Shown piece by piece: positions 1 to 7,772 of a stretch of 64,000 bases of DNA; position 1 is the first letter of the stretch, and every line of letters begins with the position of its first letter. This DNA comes from Moraxella caprae DSM 19149 (GTDB lineage Bacteria; Pseudomonadota; Gammaproteobacteria; Pseudomonadales; Moraxellaceae): assembly GCF_000426885.1 (NCBI RefSeq), contig NZ_AUGF01000009.1, positions 1 through 64,000 on the forward strand, given 5' to 3'. A program made the position numbers and the translations under genes. Below the pieces are notes generated by a model. It did not search any database and had not been told where the DNA came from. It saw only the letters and a list, made by a program, of their open reading frames with translations.

Positions 1-3000
1 TAAAGTCAGTGTAGCCATCACCATCCCAGAAAACACCAAAGCTGGTGACAAGGTTGTTGTAACCATCAATGGTAAGCAAGAAGAGGTTACGTTAAAACAA
101 GGTGACATCGACCAAGGTTACATCACCAAAGAAGTACCAACGGTAAAAGATGGTGAAGTGACAGTAACCGCTAAAGTGGTAGACACTGCAGGTAATGAGT
201 CAGCACAAGGTGAGAAAAAATCTACTGTGGATACCACCGCACCTGACAAACCAACTGCCAACGTCACCAAAGTCAATATCGATTCTGACACAAACAACGA
301 CGGCTATATCAACATTGCTGAAAATCAAGGCTTGAATGGTAAAGCCAAAGTAACTGTAAGCTTTGAAAATGCCAAACAGGGTGATATCATCACGCTCAAA
401 AGTGCTGACACCCAAGTCGAACTTGCTAGTCACACCTTGACCGCCGATGAGGCACAAAAAGGTACGCACACTCTTGATGTAGCTTTGCCAGCCAATGGCA
501 AAACGCTCACTGCTGTGGCAACCATTGCCAAAAATGCGGCAGGGGGTATCAATGAGCAGGCAAATAACGCACAAGACACAGTAATCATTGACACCACAGC
601 ACCGATCATCTCTGTATCAGCTGCTGATACAGGTAATATGAATATCGCCTTACCATCGCCAGACAATGCTGCTACAGCAACCATTGAGTACACCCCTGTA
701 GGTACAGATACCACCAAGACTGTTACCGTAACCAGTGATGGTAAAAATTGGAGCCTACCAGACAATACCCAAGGTTTTACACTGGAGGATGTAAAAACCT
801 TGACACTAGCCAACAGCGAAGTCAAGGACGGTACACAAGTAACGGTTAGTGCTTCTGATAAAGCGGGTAACCCCAGTGAGACTAATGGTGTTACGAGTGC
901 AACTGCTGCTGTAGGTGGGGATCCTGTTGCACCTGCCAAACCAAATCGCCCATCCTTAGACGAGGCGTCTGATACAGGCACTAGAGGTGATAACATCACA
1001 CAAGAAGGCACAAACCTAGCTTTCGAGATTACGCCACCACAAGACGGTGAGACAGTTACTTTGTATACCAAAGTAAATGGTCAAGAGATAGAGCTTGGTA
1101 ACACAAGTGATGTAAGTGCTAATGAAATCACAATCACAAAACCCTTGACCACACAGCGAAATGTAGAAAAACAATTTGACATCTACACCAAGGTAACCAA
1201 AGACGGCTTGACAAGTGAGCCAAGCGAAACATTGACGGTGACAGTGGATACCCGAGCGCCAACTGCTACGCTTGCACTCAGTAATGATAGTAACACAGGT
1301 ACAGGTCAGGCCAAGCAGGCAGCGACCACCACATCGCAGCAAAAGCCGACTTTTGATATTGGCACAATTGAAGAAGGCGCCACCATTGTATTGAAAAAAG
1401 GTACGCAAAAACTTGCCGAGGTGGTAAGCAATGGCACGACCAACAGCATTACCGCAGGTCAAAATCTTGATGCCAATCAGGTCAATAATCTCACCCTTGA
1501 AGTAACCGATAAGGCGGGCAACACGACCACCAGAACTATCAATGTTACGGTGGATACAATTGCGCCCAAACTTGCTATCAATGGTGTGGATGGTGTCAAT
1601 AATGGCACAGGTGAGGCAAAAGGCATCAAGGATAATGAGGTCATCAATGTGGCGAACGCCAACAAAAAACCTATCGTGATGACCGCAAGTGAAGATGTCT
1701 TTGTTGCTGATTTGCAAGATTTCCGTCTGCAAAATACGAAAAAACCAGATGAAATCTTGGGTGCAGATAGATTTGATATCAAGGTGGGTAGCACAGTCGA
1801 GAATGCGACTGCCGATGGCAAAGGCAAGGTCATCGTCATCACTCCCAAAGACAACTGGGAAAACAATGCAGATTATCAATTTGGTTTTGCAGGCAATCTG
1901 TTGACAGATGATGCAGGCAACACCTCGAGATTTGCCGATCGTGCCAATCGTGGGTTTGATAATATGTATAGCTTCTCAACCAGACAGGTGCAACCTGCGG
2001 TCAGTGAAGATGCTTTAAAGGCGGCTGCATCCACCACAGTGGTCAAAGATCAGGTCAAAATTAACGATGTCAAATTTAGTGATATCTCTGTGAAGTTTCT
2101 TGATCCGTCAAAACCAAATCAAGGCAAATTAATTGAGTATGGAGGTAGAAAAGGCGGTCCTAGCTATAAATATACCGAAAATGAGATTAACTGGGGCATC
2201 AAATCTGGCAAAAGAGAAACACTTAGCATTAAGCTAGAAAAACAAGCGGCTGAGGTTGTTGGTAATGGTCTGGAGGTGCCGATTCAGGTGGCACGCTTTA
2301 CCTATGTCAATGGTAGCGGTAGTGGTTTGGTGGAAGCGCAGGCAGAATTTAATGCCAAAGTAACCATCAATGGCAGAGAAGCGACTGGGCCTGTCAAGGT
2401 GGATTTTGGCAAAATCTATGTGTGGGACTTGGGGGGAGCAGAGCGTACTGACATGGACTATATTGCCTTTCAGGAGTCGCCAACTCCCGGTACATTCACA
2501 ATTGATGGCGAGACTTATAAGATTGAGTTAAAGGATATTGGTTTAGCAAAAGGCAGTGAAACGATTGCTGCCAACCAAAAAACTCAACGCGATCTGTTCT
2601 TGGCAGAGATTAAAAAGCACCCAGCTGATGCAAATAACAAAGCAGCCAAAAAGCGATATGATGCAGTCGTCAAAGAGCTTGAAGCTAGTCCAACGCAAGA
2701 CATCAATGACTTGCACTTGGTAGGTGCAGGCGAAAACTTGACAAATGAGTTAAGCGTGAGCTTCCAAATCACCAAGGTCGATAATACAAGCATAATTGCA
2801 GGCGATGCGACCACACCAGCGCCTATCACAGGCAAGGTGGATAATGCGACTGGTAATTGGACTCCCGATCTTACGTTAAATAATGGATTGACGACCAATC
2901 CTGTGCCTAACAAGCAAAATGAATTTCAGGTGCTAAAAGGCGACTCTGTCATCGGTGTGTTTAAAGGTGAGACCAATGGTAGCTATACCTTTACCTATGA

Positions 3001-3490
3001 CAAAGAAGGATTTAATGCCATCAGTAAAGATGAGGTACTTAAAGTCGGCTTTAAGCAGGGTGATTCTAAAATTCAAATTGAATTGAATGGTATTTATACC
3101 ACTGAGGCCAAGCAAGATTTGGATTCTGTCTATACCACCACTGCCAAAGATGTAGACTTTACGCACCTTGCCAAACTGGTTGCTAAGTCAGGCTCGGACA
3201 TCATTGACCTAACCAACAGCACCGCTAATACCTTGCAGAATGTTACCAAGGCGAATTTTGACGCTTATAGTGGTAAAGATACATTGTACATTCGTGGCGA
3301 CATTGGTGATCAGGTTACCTTGGGTAGTCTGCTAGAAACTGGCGATGTTCAGACTGATAATGGCAAATCATGGGTCAAAACTACCAATGCAGAGGTAGGT
3401 CATAAGGGTGATGGTCAGATTTATGATTTATGGACTTATGATGGTAGTGCAACCAAAATCTACATTGACCGCGATATCACGGTGTTGTAG
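1..3490 (+). CDS. Giant Ig-like repeat surface adhesin, 5'-truncated by window
   Basis: The frame is open from base 2 with no start in the window, so this is the C-terminal ~1160 residues of a larger protein. Repeated Ig-like modules are marked by DTTAP/DTRAP/DTIAP junctions (VDTTAPDKP, IDTTAPII, VDTRAPTA, VDTIAPKL), as in bacterial Big/BapA-type adhesins. After the repeats comes a region resembling 'choice-of-anchor' modules (around the motif WGIKSGKRETL). The end resembles the C-termini of type I-secreted BapA/LapA-like adhesins: a GSDIIDLTN segment, a GDQVTLGSLL segment and a final YIDRDITVL. The inferred role is secreted cell-surface adhesion or biofilm formation. No RTX nonapeptides are visible. 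A hairpin terminator follows directly. Family placement is good; the substrate and the secretion route are inference. Confidence 0.8.
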   Translation, partial: KVSVAITIPENTKAGDKVVVTINGKQEEVTLKQGDIDQGYITKEVPTVKDGEVTVTAKVVDTAGNESAQGEKKSTVDTTAPDKPTANVTKVNIDSDTNNDGYINIAENQGLNGKAKVTVSFENAKQGDIITLKSADTQVELASHTLTADEAQKGTHTLDVALPANGKTLTAVATIAKNAAGGINEQANNAQDTVIIDTTAPIISVSAADTGNMNIALPSPDNAATATIEYTPVGTDTTKTVTVTSDGKNWSLPDNTQGFTLEDVKTLTLANSEVKDGTQVTVSASDKAGNPSETNGVTSATAAVGGDPVAPAKPNRPSLDEASDTGTRGDNITQEGTNLAFEITPPQDGETVTLYTKVNGQEIELGNTSDVSANEITITKPLTTQRNVEKQFDIYTKVTKDGLTSEPSETLTVTVDTRAPTATLALSNDSNTGTGQAKQAATTTSQQKPTFDIGTIEEGATIVLKKGTQKLAEVVSNGTTNSITAGQNLDANQVNNLTLEVTDKAGNTTTRTINVTVDTIAPKLAINGVDGVNNGTGEAKGIKDNEVINVANANKKPIVMTASEDVFVADLQDFRLQNTKKPDEILGADRFDIKVGSTVENATADGKGKVIVITPKDNWENNADYQFGFAGNLLTDDAGNTSRFADRANRGFDNMYSFSTRQVQPAVSEDALKAAASTTVVKDQVKINDVKFSDISVKFLDPSKPNQGKLIEYGGRKGGPSYKYTENEINWGIKSGKRETLSIKLEKQAAEVVGNGLEVPIQVARFTYVNGSGSGLVEAQAEFNAKVTINGREATGPVKVDFGKIYVWDLGGAERTDMDYIAFQESPTPGTFTIDGETYKIELKDIGLAKGSETIAANQKTQRDLFLAEIKKHPADANNKAAKKRYDAVVKELEASPTQDINDLHLVGAGENLTNELSVSFQITKVDNTSIIAGDATTPAPITGKVDNATGNWTPDLTLNNGLTTNPVPNKQNEFQVLKGDSVIGVFKGETNGSYTFTYDKEGFNAISKDEVLKVGFKQGDSKIQIELNGIYTTEAKQDLDSVYTTTAKDVDFTHLAKLVAKSGSDIIDLTNSTANTLQNVTKANFDAYSGKDTLYIRGDIGDQVTLGSLLETGDVQTDNGKSWVKTTNAEVGHKGDGQIYDLWTYDGSATKIYIDRDITVL

Positions 3491-3512
3491 TTGTTGTGAT
3501 TAACCAAAAAAA

Positions 3513-3540
3513 ATGCGCCAAGCGATTGGCGTATTTTTTA
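3513..3540 (+). terminator. Rho-independent terminator of the adhesin gene
   Basis: A 9-bp stem (ATGCGCCAA / TTGGCGTAT, one G-U pair) with a GCGA loop is followed by a T run, 22 bases after the adhesin stop codon. Confidence 0.85.
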
Positions 3541-3788
3541 ATATTGAACGATTAGGTTGGGTAATTTGTTGCCCTACTTACCTATAAAAACAATTGCTAT
3601 GCTAATCATGTTTAAAAAATAAATCGCTTGCTTGCTGGTGGTAAAACTTGCTCACATCATCATCACACATGAGATAATTTGCTATTGTCTGTGAGAATTT
3701 AGACATATTCTAGCTTTCATACAGAGCATGATTGTGATACAATTGCAAGCAATGATATGCAAAAAGGTGTGAGCTGATATAGCAGGGC

Positions 3789-3818
3789 TTGCTACTGTGC
3801 AAAAGGCTTTGGTATACT
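3789..3818 (+). promoter_or_regulatory. Candidate sigma70 promoter for the Tat-exported gene
   Basis: TTGCTA at 3789-3794 and TATACT at 3813-3818 are separated by 18 bases, about 125 bases upstream of the ATG at 3944. This is the only promoter-like pair I see in the gene-free stretch 3541-3943, which otherwise shows nothing recognisable. Confidence 0.45.
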
Positions 3819-3943
3819 ATTTATCAGCATAAGCGTATTAGTAAAAGGTAGCAACCTATGTATGGGTTGCAAAGATTTTTCCATCCATAATCGCTAGGTT
3901 TGGCGGTGGGTATGTCAAGCAGTGCAACAACAAAGGTGTTTTG

Positions 3944-4948
3944 ATGAAAAGACGCAATTTTTTAACATTAGTAGGGGTGGCTAGTGCCAGCGCATGGGGT
4001 GCTGGTTTTGGTGGTTTTCGTTTTTCATTAAGCCCCATTCCTGGCGACCCTTATCCTAAATGCAATCAAATTCCAAGCTATGATAAGCCTTTAGATAAGG
4101 GTGCCAGGATTGTGTATAAATCCTTTTTTCCCAATCTAAATGTAGATACCGCACGCGAGACCAGTTTTTCCACGCAGTGTTACAATTGCATCTCGTGGAC
4201 TTTGGGCATCACCGATGATTGGGTGTGGCCACTGGGGCAGGTGGGTGGTGATACATCGGTGGCGGATTTTGATGCGTTTTACCAAAAACACGGCATCACG
4301 CGTGCCACTGACGCCACTGCCGATATTGCACTGTGGGGGCAGACGACGCCAAGTGGTCATGTATCCGCCACGCATGGTTCTATTGTGTCGCACGCGCCTT
4401 TGTGGGAATCAAAATTGGGTCTATATATCCGTATGCGACATGGCAAAGATGATTTGGTAGGCGAGCAATATGGCAAGATTATCGCCTATTATAAAAAAGA
4501 TGCCACCGCTACGCAAAAACTTCTTGCCACGCGCCAAAAGCTATTATCCTCTAGGCAACCATTATCGCTTAATGAATATCAAAAAATCAATCAAGCGGTG
4601 AAAAAATTGCCGTTGCGTATGCAGCAAACATTTGATCATTTGTATACACGCTGGCAACAAAAATGGTTTGATGGTGCCTACGCCATCGATTCTAATCCCT
4701 ACACGCGCCGCCGTATCGGCGAATACCAGATGCTCATTGATTTGGGTGCTGAGATGGGCGAGGCGATATTGCCTTTGGTGGTGTCGCGCATGGTATCGCC
4801 AGAAAATATTTTTGGCATCGTATTATATGATGAGTTGCAAAAAAATCCGCGCCTAAAAGCAGGCTATGGCGATGATTTTAATGTCATAGAAGGTGAGGTT
4901 TCGCGTGCACTTTTAAGTGCAAAAAAATATATCACCACTTTTTTATAG
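3944..4948 (+). CDS. Tat-exported protein of unknown function (DUF7689-like)
   Basis: The protein is 334 aa. The N-terminus is KRRNFLTLVG followed by a small hydrophobic stretch, a twin-arginine signal, so export as a folded protein is likely. The ATG at 3944 is preferred because AAAGG lies just upstream; a TTG one codon earlier is too close to it. A cysteine/tryptophan motif NCISWTLG...WVWP at about residues 75-91 resembles what I recall of the uncharacterised DUF7689 family, and a conserved-looking ATHGSIVSHAPLW follows; both are uncertain. The C-terminal half is helical and Arg/Lys-rich. A catalytic Cys/His pair is conceivable but not shown. It is flanked by the adhesin terminator and an insertion sequence and has no operon partner. 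Function unknown. Confidence 0.7.
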   Translation: MKRRNFLTLVGVASASAWGAGFGGFRFSLSPIPGDPYPKCNQIPSYDKPLDKGARIVYKSFFPNLNVDTARETSFSTQCYNCISWTLGITDDWVWPLGQVGGDTSVADFDAFYQKHGITRATDATADIALWGQTTPSGHVSATHGSIVSHAPLWESKLGLYIRMRHGKDDLVGEQYGKIIAYYKKDATATQKLLATRQKLLSSRQPLSLNEYQKINQAVKKLPLRMQQTFDHLYTRWQQKWFDGAYAIDSNPYTRRRIGEYQMLIDLGAEMGEAILPLVVSRMVSPENIFGIVLYDELQKNPRLKAGYGDDFNVIEGEVSRALLSAKKYITTFL

Positions 4949-4982
4949 GTGTCGATAATAATAAGTTTTTTATCCTCCGTTG

Positions 4983-5020
4983 GCCTTATATCCACCGACT
5001 TCAGGCGGTGGATATAAGGC
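4983..5020. repeat. IS left-end hairpin
   Basis: A perfect 15-bp inverted repeat with an 8-base loop, expected to be the subterminal hairpin bound by the Y1 transposase at the left end. Confidence 0.85.
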
Positions 5021-5054
5021 AACTCCGTAACCATGCTTACGCACAGAAAGTTGT

Positions 5055-5465
5055 TTAATGTGGTGTATTCTGCTGTTCAATGTACTGGCGGATAATCTCA
5101 ATTGGAGCACCACCACAACTACCTGCAAAATAGCTAGGCGACCACAACGCACCACCCCATAACTGCCCTTTGATGGACGGATATTCTTTTTTACGCAATA
5201 ACCGACTAGACACGCCTTTCAAGCTATTTACCAAACTAGAAATAGCCACTTTAGGCGGATAAACCACTAATAAATGCACATGGTCGCATTCACCGTCAAA
5301 CTCAACTAATTGTGCCTCAAACTTCGTACAGACTTCCTCAAAGATAACCTGCATATCGTCTAAAATCTCTTTAGTGAATACTTTTCTGCGGTATTTAGCC
5401 ACAAAGACCAAATGCACATGAAGATTGTAAACAACATGCCTACCACGTCTTAAATCATTTGACAT
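5055..5465 (-). CDS. tnpA: IS200/IS605 Y1 transposase TnpA
   Basis: The protein is 136 aa, a normal length for IS200-type TnpA. The HUH motif is HVH at residues 62-64 (DHVHLLV) and the nucleophile is probably Tyr128 in IIRQYIEQQ. YNLHVHLVFVAKYRRK near the N-terminus is the typical first strand. It catalyses single-strand excision and insertion by a 5'-phosphotyrosine mechanism. It is divergent from tnpB with a 48-bp gap that must hold both promoters. No frameshift is seen. Confidence 0.95.
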   Translation of the reverse strand: MSNDLRRGRHVVYNLHVHLVFVAKYRRKVFTKEILDDMQVIFEEVCTKFEAQLVEFDGECDHVHLLVVYPPKVAISSLVNSLKGVSSRLLRKKEYPSIKGQLWGGALWSPSYFAGSCGGAPIEIIRQYIEQQNTPH

Positions 5466-5513
5466 ATAATTAGACCAACTGTAAAATATAAAAATCCAAT
5501 TATACTTAAACCT

Positions 5514-6692
5514 ATGAAAACACTCAAGCTACGCATACGAGATAAACACACAGACCAACTAAACCACCTAAGCGGTTCGGTCAATTTCGTGTGGAATTAC
5601 GTCAATGACTTGAGTTACAAGCATCTGCAAAAGACTGGCAAATTCTTTAGTGCTTACGACCTAAACGAATACACCAAAGGTAGCGGTGAGCTGTTAGGCT
5701 TGCATAGTCAAACTATTCAAGCGATTAATGAAACCCACGCCAAAAGCCGAAAGCAATTTAAAAAAGCAAAACTTAACTGGCGTACAAATAACCCAAAGTC
5801 TAAACGAAAATCGTTAGGTTGGCTACCTTTTAAACAATCTGCCATTAAACACATCGCTACCCACCAAACAGGCAAAAAAGGATTAAAATCAACCTTACAG
5901 CTTAGTTTAGCTAAAGGGCAAAAGCTAATCATTGACCTATGGGACAGCTACAACCTGTCGCTATACCAAATTAACACCCTTGAGATTGTGCAAGACAGCC
6001 GTAACCGTTGGTATGCGTGTATTACCGTCAAAGAATACCCTAAGACTGCTTGCGGAACTGGTAGCGTCGGTATTGATTTAGGCTTAAAAGACAATGCCAC
6101 TACCTCAAACGGTGACAAGCTACAAATCAAGCAAACGCTTAAATATGCCAAAGCGTTAGCCACAGCCCAACGTGCCAAAAACAAACAGCGTGTCAAGGCA
6201 ATCCATGCCAAAATTAAAAACACACGCCAAGACCTAATTCATAAATTCACCACCCAATTAGTCAAAGACAACGTCCTAATTGTGGTTGGTGACGTTAAAA
6301 CCACCCAATTTAACAGCAAAAAAGGCAAACTAGCCAAATCGGTTTACGATGCTAGCTGGTTTGAACTCAAACGACAACTGACCTACAAATGTAAGAACGC
6401 AGGTTGTCGTTTTGAAATCGTGAATGAACGATACACTACCCAAACTTGTTCGTGTTGCGGTCAAATCGACAGCAACAGTCCGAAAGGTAGAGCAGGTTTG
6501 CGAATAAGAGAATGGACTTGTGCGAAGTGTGGCACATGGCATGATAGAGATATCAACGCCAGTAAGAACATTCTTGCGGTCGGGCTTGACCGTCTAGCAG
6601 TAGGAATCCCCCCACTAGGGAGGGGAGGAAGTCAATGGCTTATATTTTTAAAGGTGCGGTTTTTTAAAATACAGACTTTTAAAAAATTGTAA
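5514..6692 (+). CDS. tnpB: RNA-guided nuclease TnpB, rearranged RuvC-II site
   Basis: The protein is 392 aa. RuvC-I Asp188 lies in GIDLGLKD. The zinc ribbon has CxxC pairs at C312/C315 and C336/C339, and RuvC-III Asp346 lies in HDRDINAS. The usual RuvC-II glutamate position reads VVGDVK (Gly259), while Glu305 in VNERYTTQTC lies 46 residues downstream. This matches the alternative glutamate reported for Fanzor and a TnpB clade. TnpB is a programmable nuclease guided by an RNA from the right end of the element and aids transposon retention. Residues 375-392 are encoded beyond the TCAA end, so the C-terminal tail is host-derived. The ATG at 5514 has no strong ribosome site. Confidence 0.9.
   Translation: MKTLKLRIRDKHTDQLNHLSGSVNFVWNYVNDLSYKHLQKTGKFFSAYDLNEYTKGSGELLGLHSQTIQAINETHAKSRKQFKKAKLNWRTNNPKSKRKSLGWLPFKQSAIKHIATHQTGKKGLKSTLQLSLAKGQKLIIDLWDSYNLSLYQINTLEIVQDSRNRWYACITVKEYPKTACGTGSVGIDLGLKDNATTSNGDKLQIKQTLKYAKALATAQRAKNKQRVKAIHAKIKNTRQDLIHKFTTQLVKDNVLIVVGDVKTTQFNSKKGKLAKSVYDASWFELKRQLTYKCKNAGCRFEIVNERYTTQTCSCCGQIDSNSPKGRAGLRIREWTCAKCGTWHDRDINASKNILAVGLDRLAVGIPPLGRGGSQWLIFLKVRFFKIQTFKKL
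6480..6655 (+). ncRNA. Predicted TnpB guide (omega) RNA region
   Basis: In IS605 elements the guide RNA is made from the 3' end of tnpB through the right end, and its guide is the flanking DNA. Here the right-end hairpin and TCAA (6632-6635) would form the scaffold end. The guide would be the roughly 20 bases from 6636. The 5' boundary is only an estimate. Confidence 0.45.
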
Positions 6693-6854
6693 GCATATAC
6701 TTACACGCATTGACGATTTTAGCCAGTTGTCTTGTCAATTACAATCGTGCATAATACATCCACAGCAGACGGATAGCGTTATGGACAACGATATGGATAG
6801 TACGCTGTGTTAATGGAATAAATCGTAGGAAACTGACCCCAAAGGTCAAATAGC

Positions 6855-6897
6855 AAGCGTTAAGATTATCGCCGCCACCTTGATAATCTTAACGCTT
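6855..6897. terminator. Strong hairpin, probable terminator upstream of rnpB
   Basis: A perfect 16-bp stem (6855-6870 / 6882-6897) with an 11-base loop is followed by TTGTTTTTG. It lies between the IS and the rnpB promoter. No gene that it would obviously terminate remains, so it may be left from a gene displaced by the IS. The stretch 6693-6854 shows no coding potential. Confidence 0.6.
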
Positions 6898-6925
6898 TTG
6901 TTTTTGTGTTTATCAAAATATGTGT

Positions 6926-6931
6926 TACAAT
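6926..6931 (+). promoter_or_regulatory. rnpB promoter -10
   Basis: TACAAT lies 6-7 bases before the predicted 5' end of rnpB. A TTTATC at 6909-6914 is a poor but suitably placed -35. Confidence 0.5.
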
Positions 6932-6936
6932 ACACA

Positions 6937-7284
6937 CTGGCAAACCAAACGGTCGCTGGTGGCAAATGCCACGAGAGGAAAGTCCGAACTACACAGGGCA
7001 GAGTGCCAGCTAACAGCTGGGAGGCGAAAGCCTACGACAAGTGCAACAGAGAATAGACCGCCAATATCATTTTGTGATGTCGGTAAGGGTGAAACGGTGG
7101 GGTAAGAGCCCACCGCACGGCTGGTAACAGTGCGTGGCAAGGTAAACTCCACTCGTAGCAAGACCAAATAGGTGTTCAATGGGTTGCCCGCCTAGAACAC
7201 GGGTAGGTTGCTTGAGCGTATTAGCGATGATACGCCTAGATGAATGACCGTTCACGACAGAATTCGGCTTATCGGTTTGCCTTC
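6937..7284 (+). ncRNA. rnpB: RNase P RNA (class A)
   Basis: Conserved RNase P core elements are present in order: GAGGAAAGTCCG near the 5' end, CAGGGCAGAGTGCCAGCTAA, GGTAAGGGTGAAACGGTG, the AGAGCCCACCGC block, GGTAAACTCCACTCG, and a 3' ACAGAATTCGGCTTATCG. The ends pair as P1 (GGCAAACC at 6939-6946 with GGTTTGCC at 7274-7281). This is the catalytic RNA that matures tRNA 5' ends. Short open frames in the region are not genes. The ends are good to a few bases. Confidence 0.95.
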
Positions 7285-7312
7285 TATTTTTTAATCTTGA
7301 CTTGGTCTTAAC

Positions 7313-7346
7313 AAAAAGCTCACTTGCTGTATCGGTGGGCTTTTTT
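7313..7346 (+). terminator. rnpB terminator
   Basis: AAAAAGCTCAC and GTGGGCTTTTTT pair with one G-U, followed by T6. Confidence 0.75.
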
Positions 7347-7457
7347 GTCTTTGATGTTTATCAAAAAAACACCTTTATAATTTTTAACTATTTATCTACT
7401 TTTAAGCTATAATATTCCAAGTTTATGTTTAAAATATAATACTATGGGTCGATGGTG

Positions 7458-7709
7458 GGTAGGGCGTTCATGTCCATGGGGATTTTCCTTAAAATGGGTT
7501 TGGGCGTGTCTGGGAGACACGTTTTAAATGGGTGTGTCTTTTACGGGACAAATTACCATTTGCCCCATGTATTTATCCAAAAAATATTCAACGCATTTTA
7601 ACGTATATCTAACGAATTTGATATTTGCCACAGGCTTTGTAGGAGCGTGCTTTCCACGCCCTTGATGATGTAATGATTTTATCGGACGTGCTGAGCACGT
7701 CTCTACGCC
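7458..7709. repeat. Gene-free region with short palindromes
   Basis: No gene is supported in 7347-7772. It holds short inverted repeats: GCGTG-CTTTC-CACGC near 7650 and GACGTGCT-G-AGCACGTC at 7685-7701. It also has a TAGGGCGT start near 7457 that resembles the miniature elements elsewhere in the window, but a clear matching right end is missing. Confidence 0.35.
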
Positions 7710-7772
7710 CACATATTATAAATTTGTGGTAATTTTAAAGTTCTTTATCTGTGTTTTAAACTAATAAATCAG

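Larger units (their letters stand above)
4974..6635. mobile_element. IS200/IS605 (IS608-like) insertion sequence
   Basis: This is a complete element with divergent tnpA and tnpB, as in IS608. The left end carries a perfect 15-bp hairpin (4983-4997 / 5006-5020). The right end has GAAT (6604-6607) at the foot of a C-rich/G-rich hairpin (about 6608-6625) and finishes in TCAA (6632-6635), the same guide and cleavage tetranucleotides as the IS608 right end. The left cleavage site is inferred as TTAT at 4970-4973. IS605 elements transpose as single strands and make no target duplication, and none is seen. Both genes appear intact. The exact left boundary is inference. Confidence 0.85.

Noticed and set aside
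430-1879. Long minus-strand frames opposite the adhesin and similar ones opposite the autotransporter
   Set aside because: They shadow repeat-rich coding sequence on the other strand, lack ribosome sites and show no family features.
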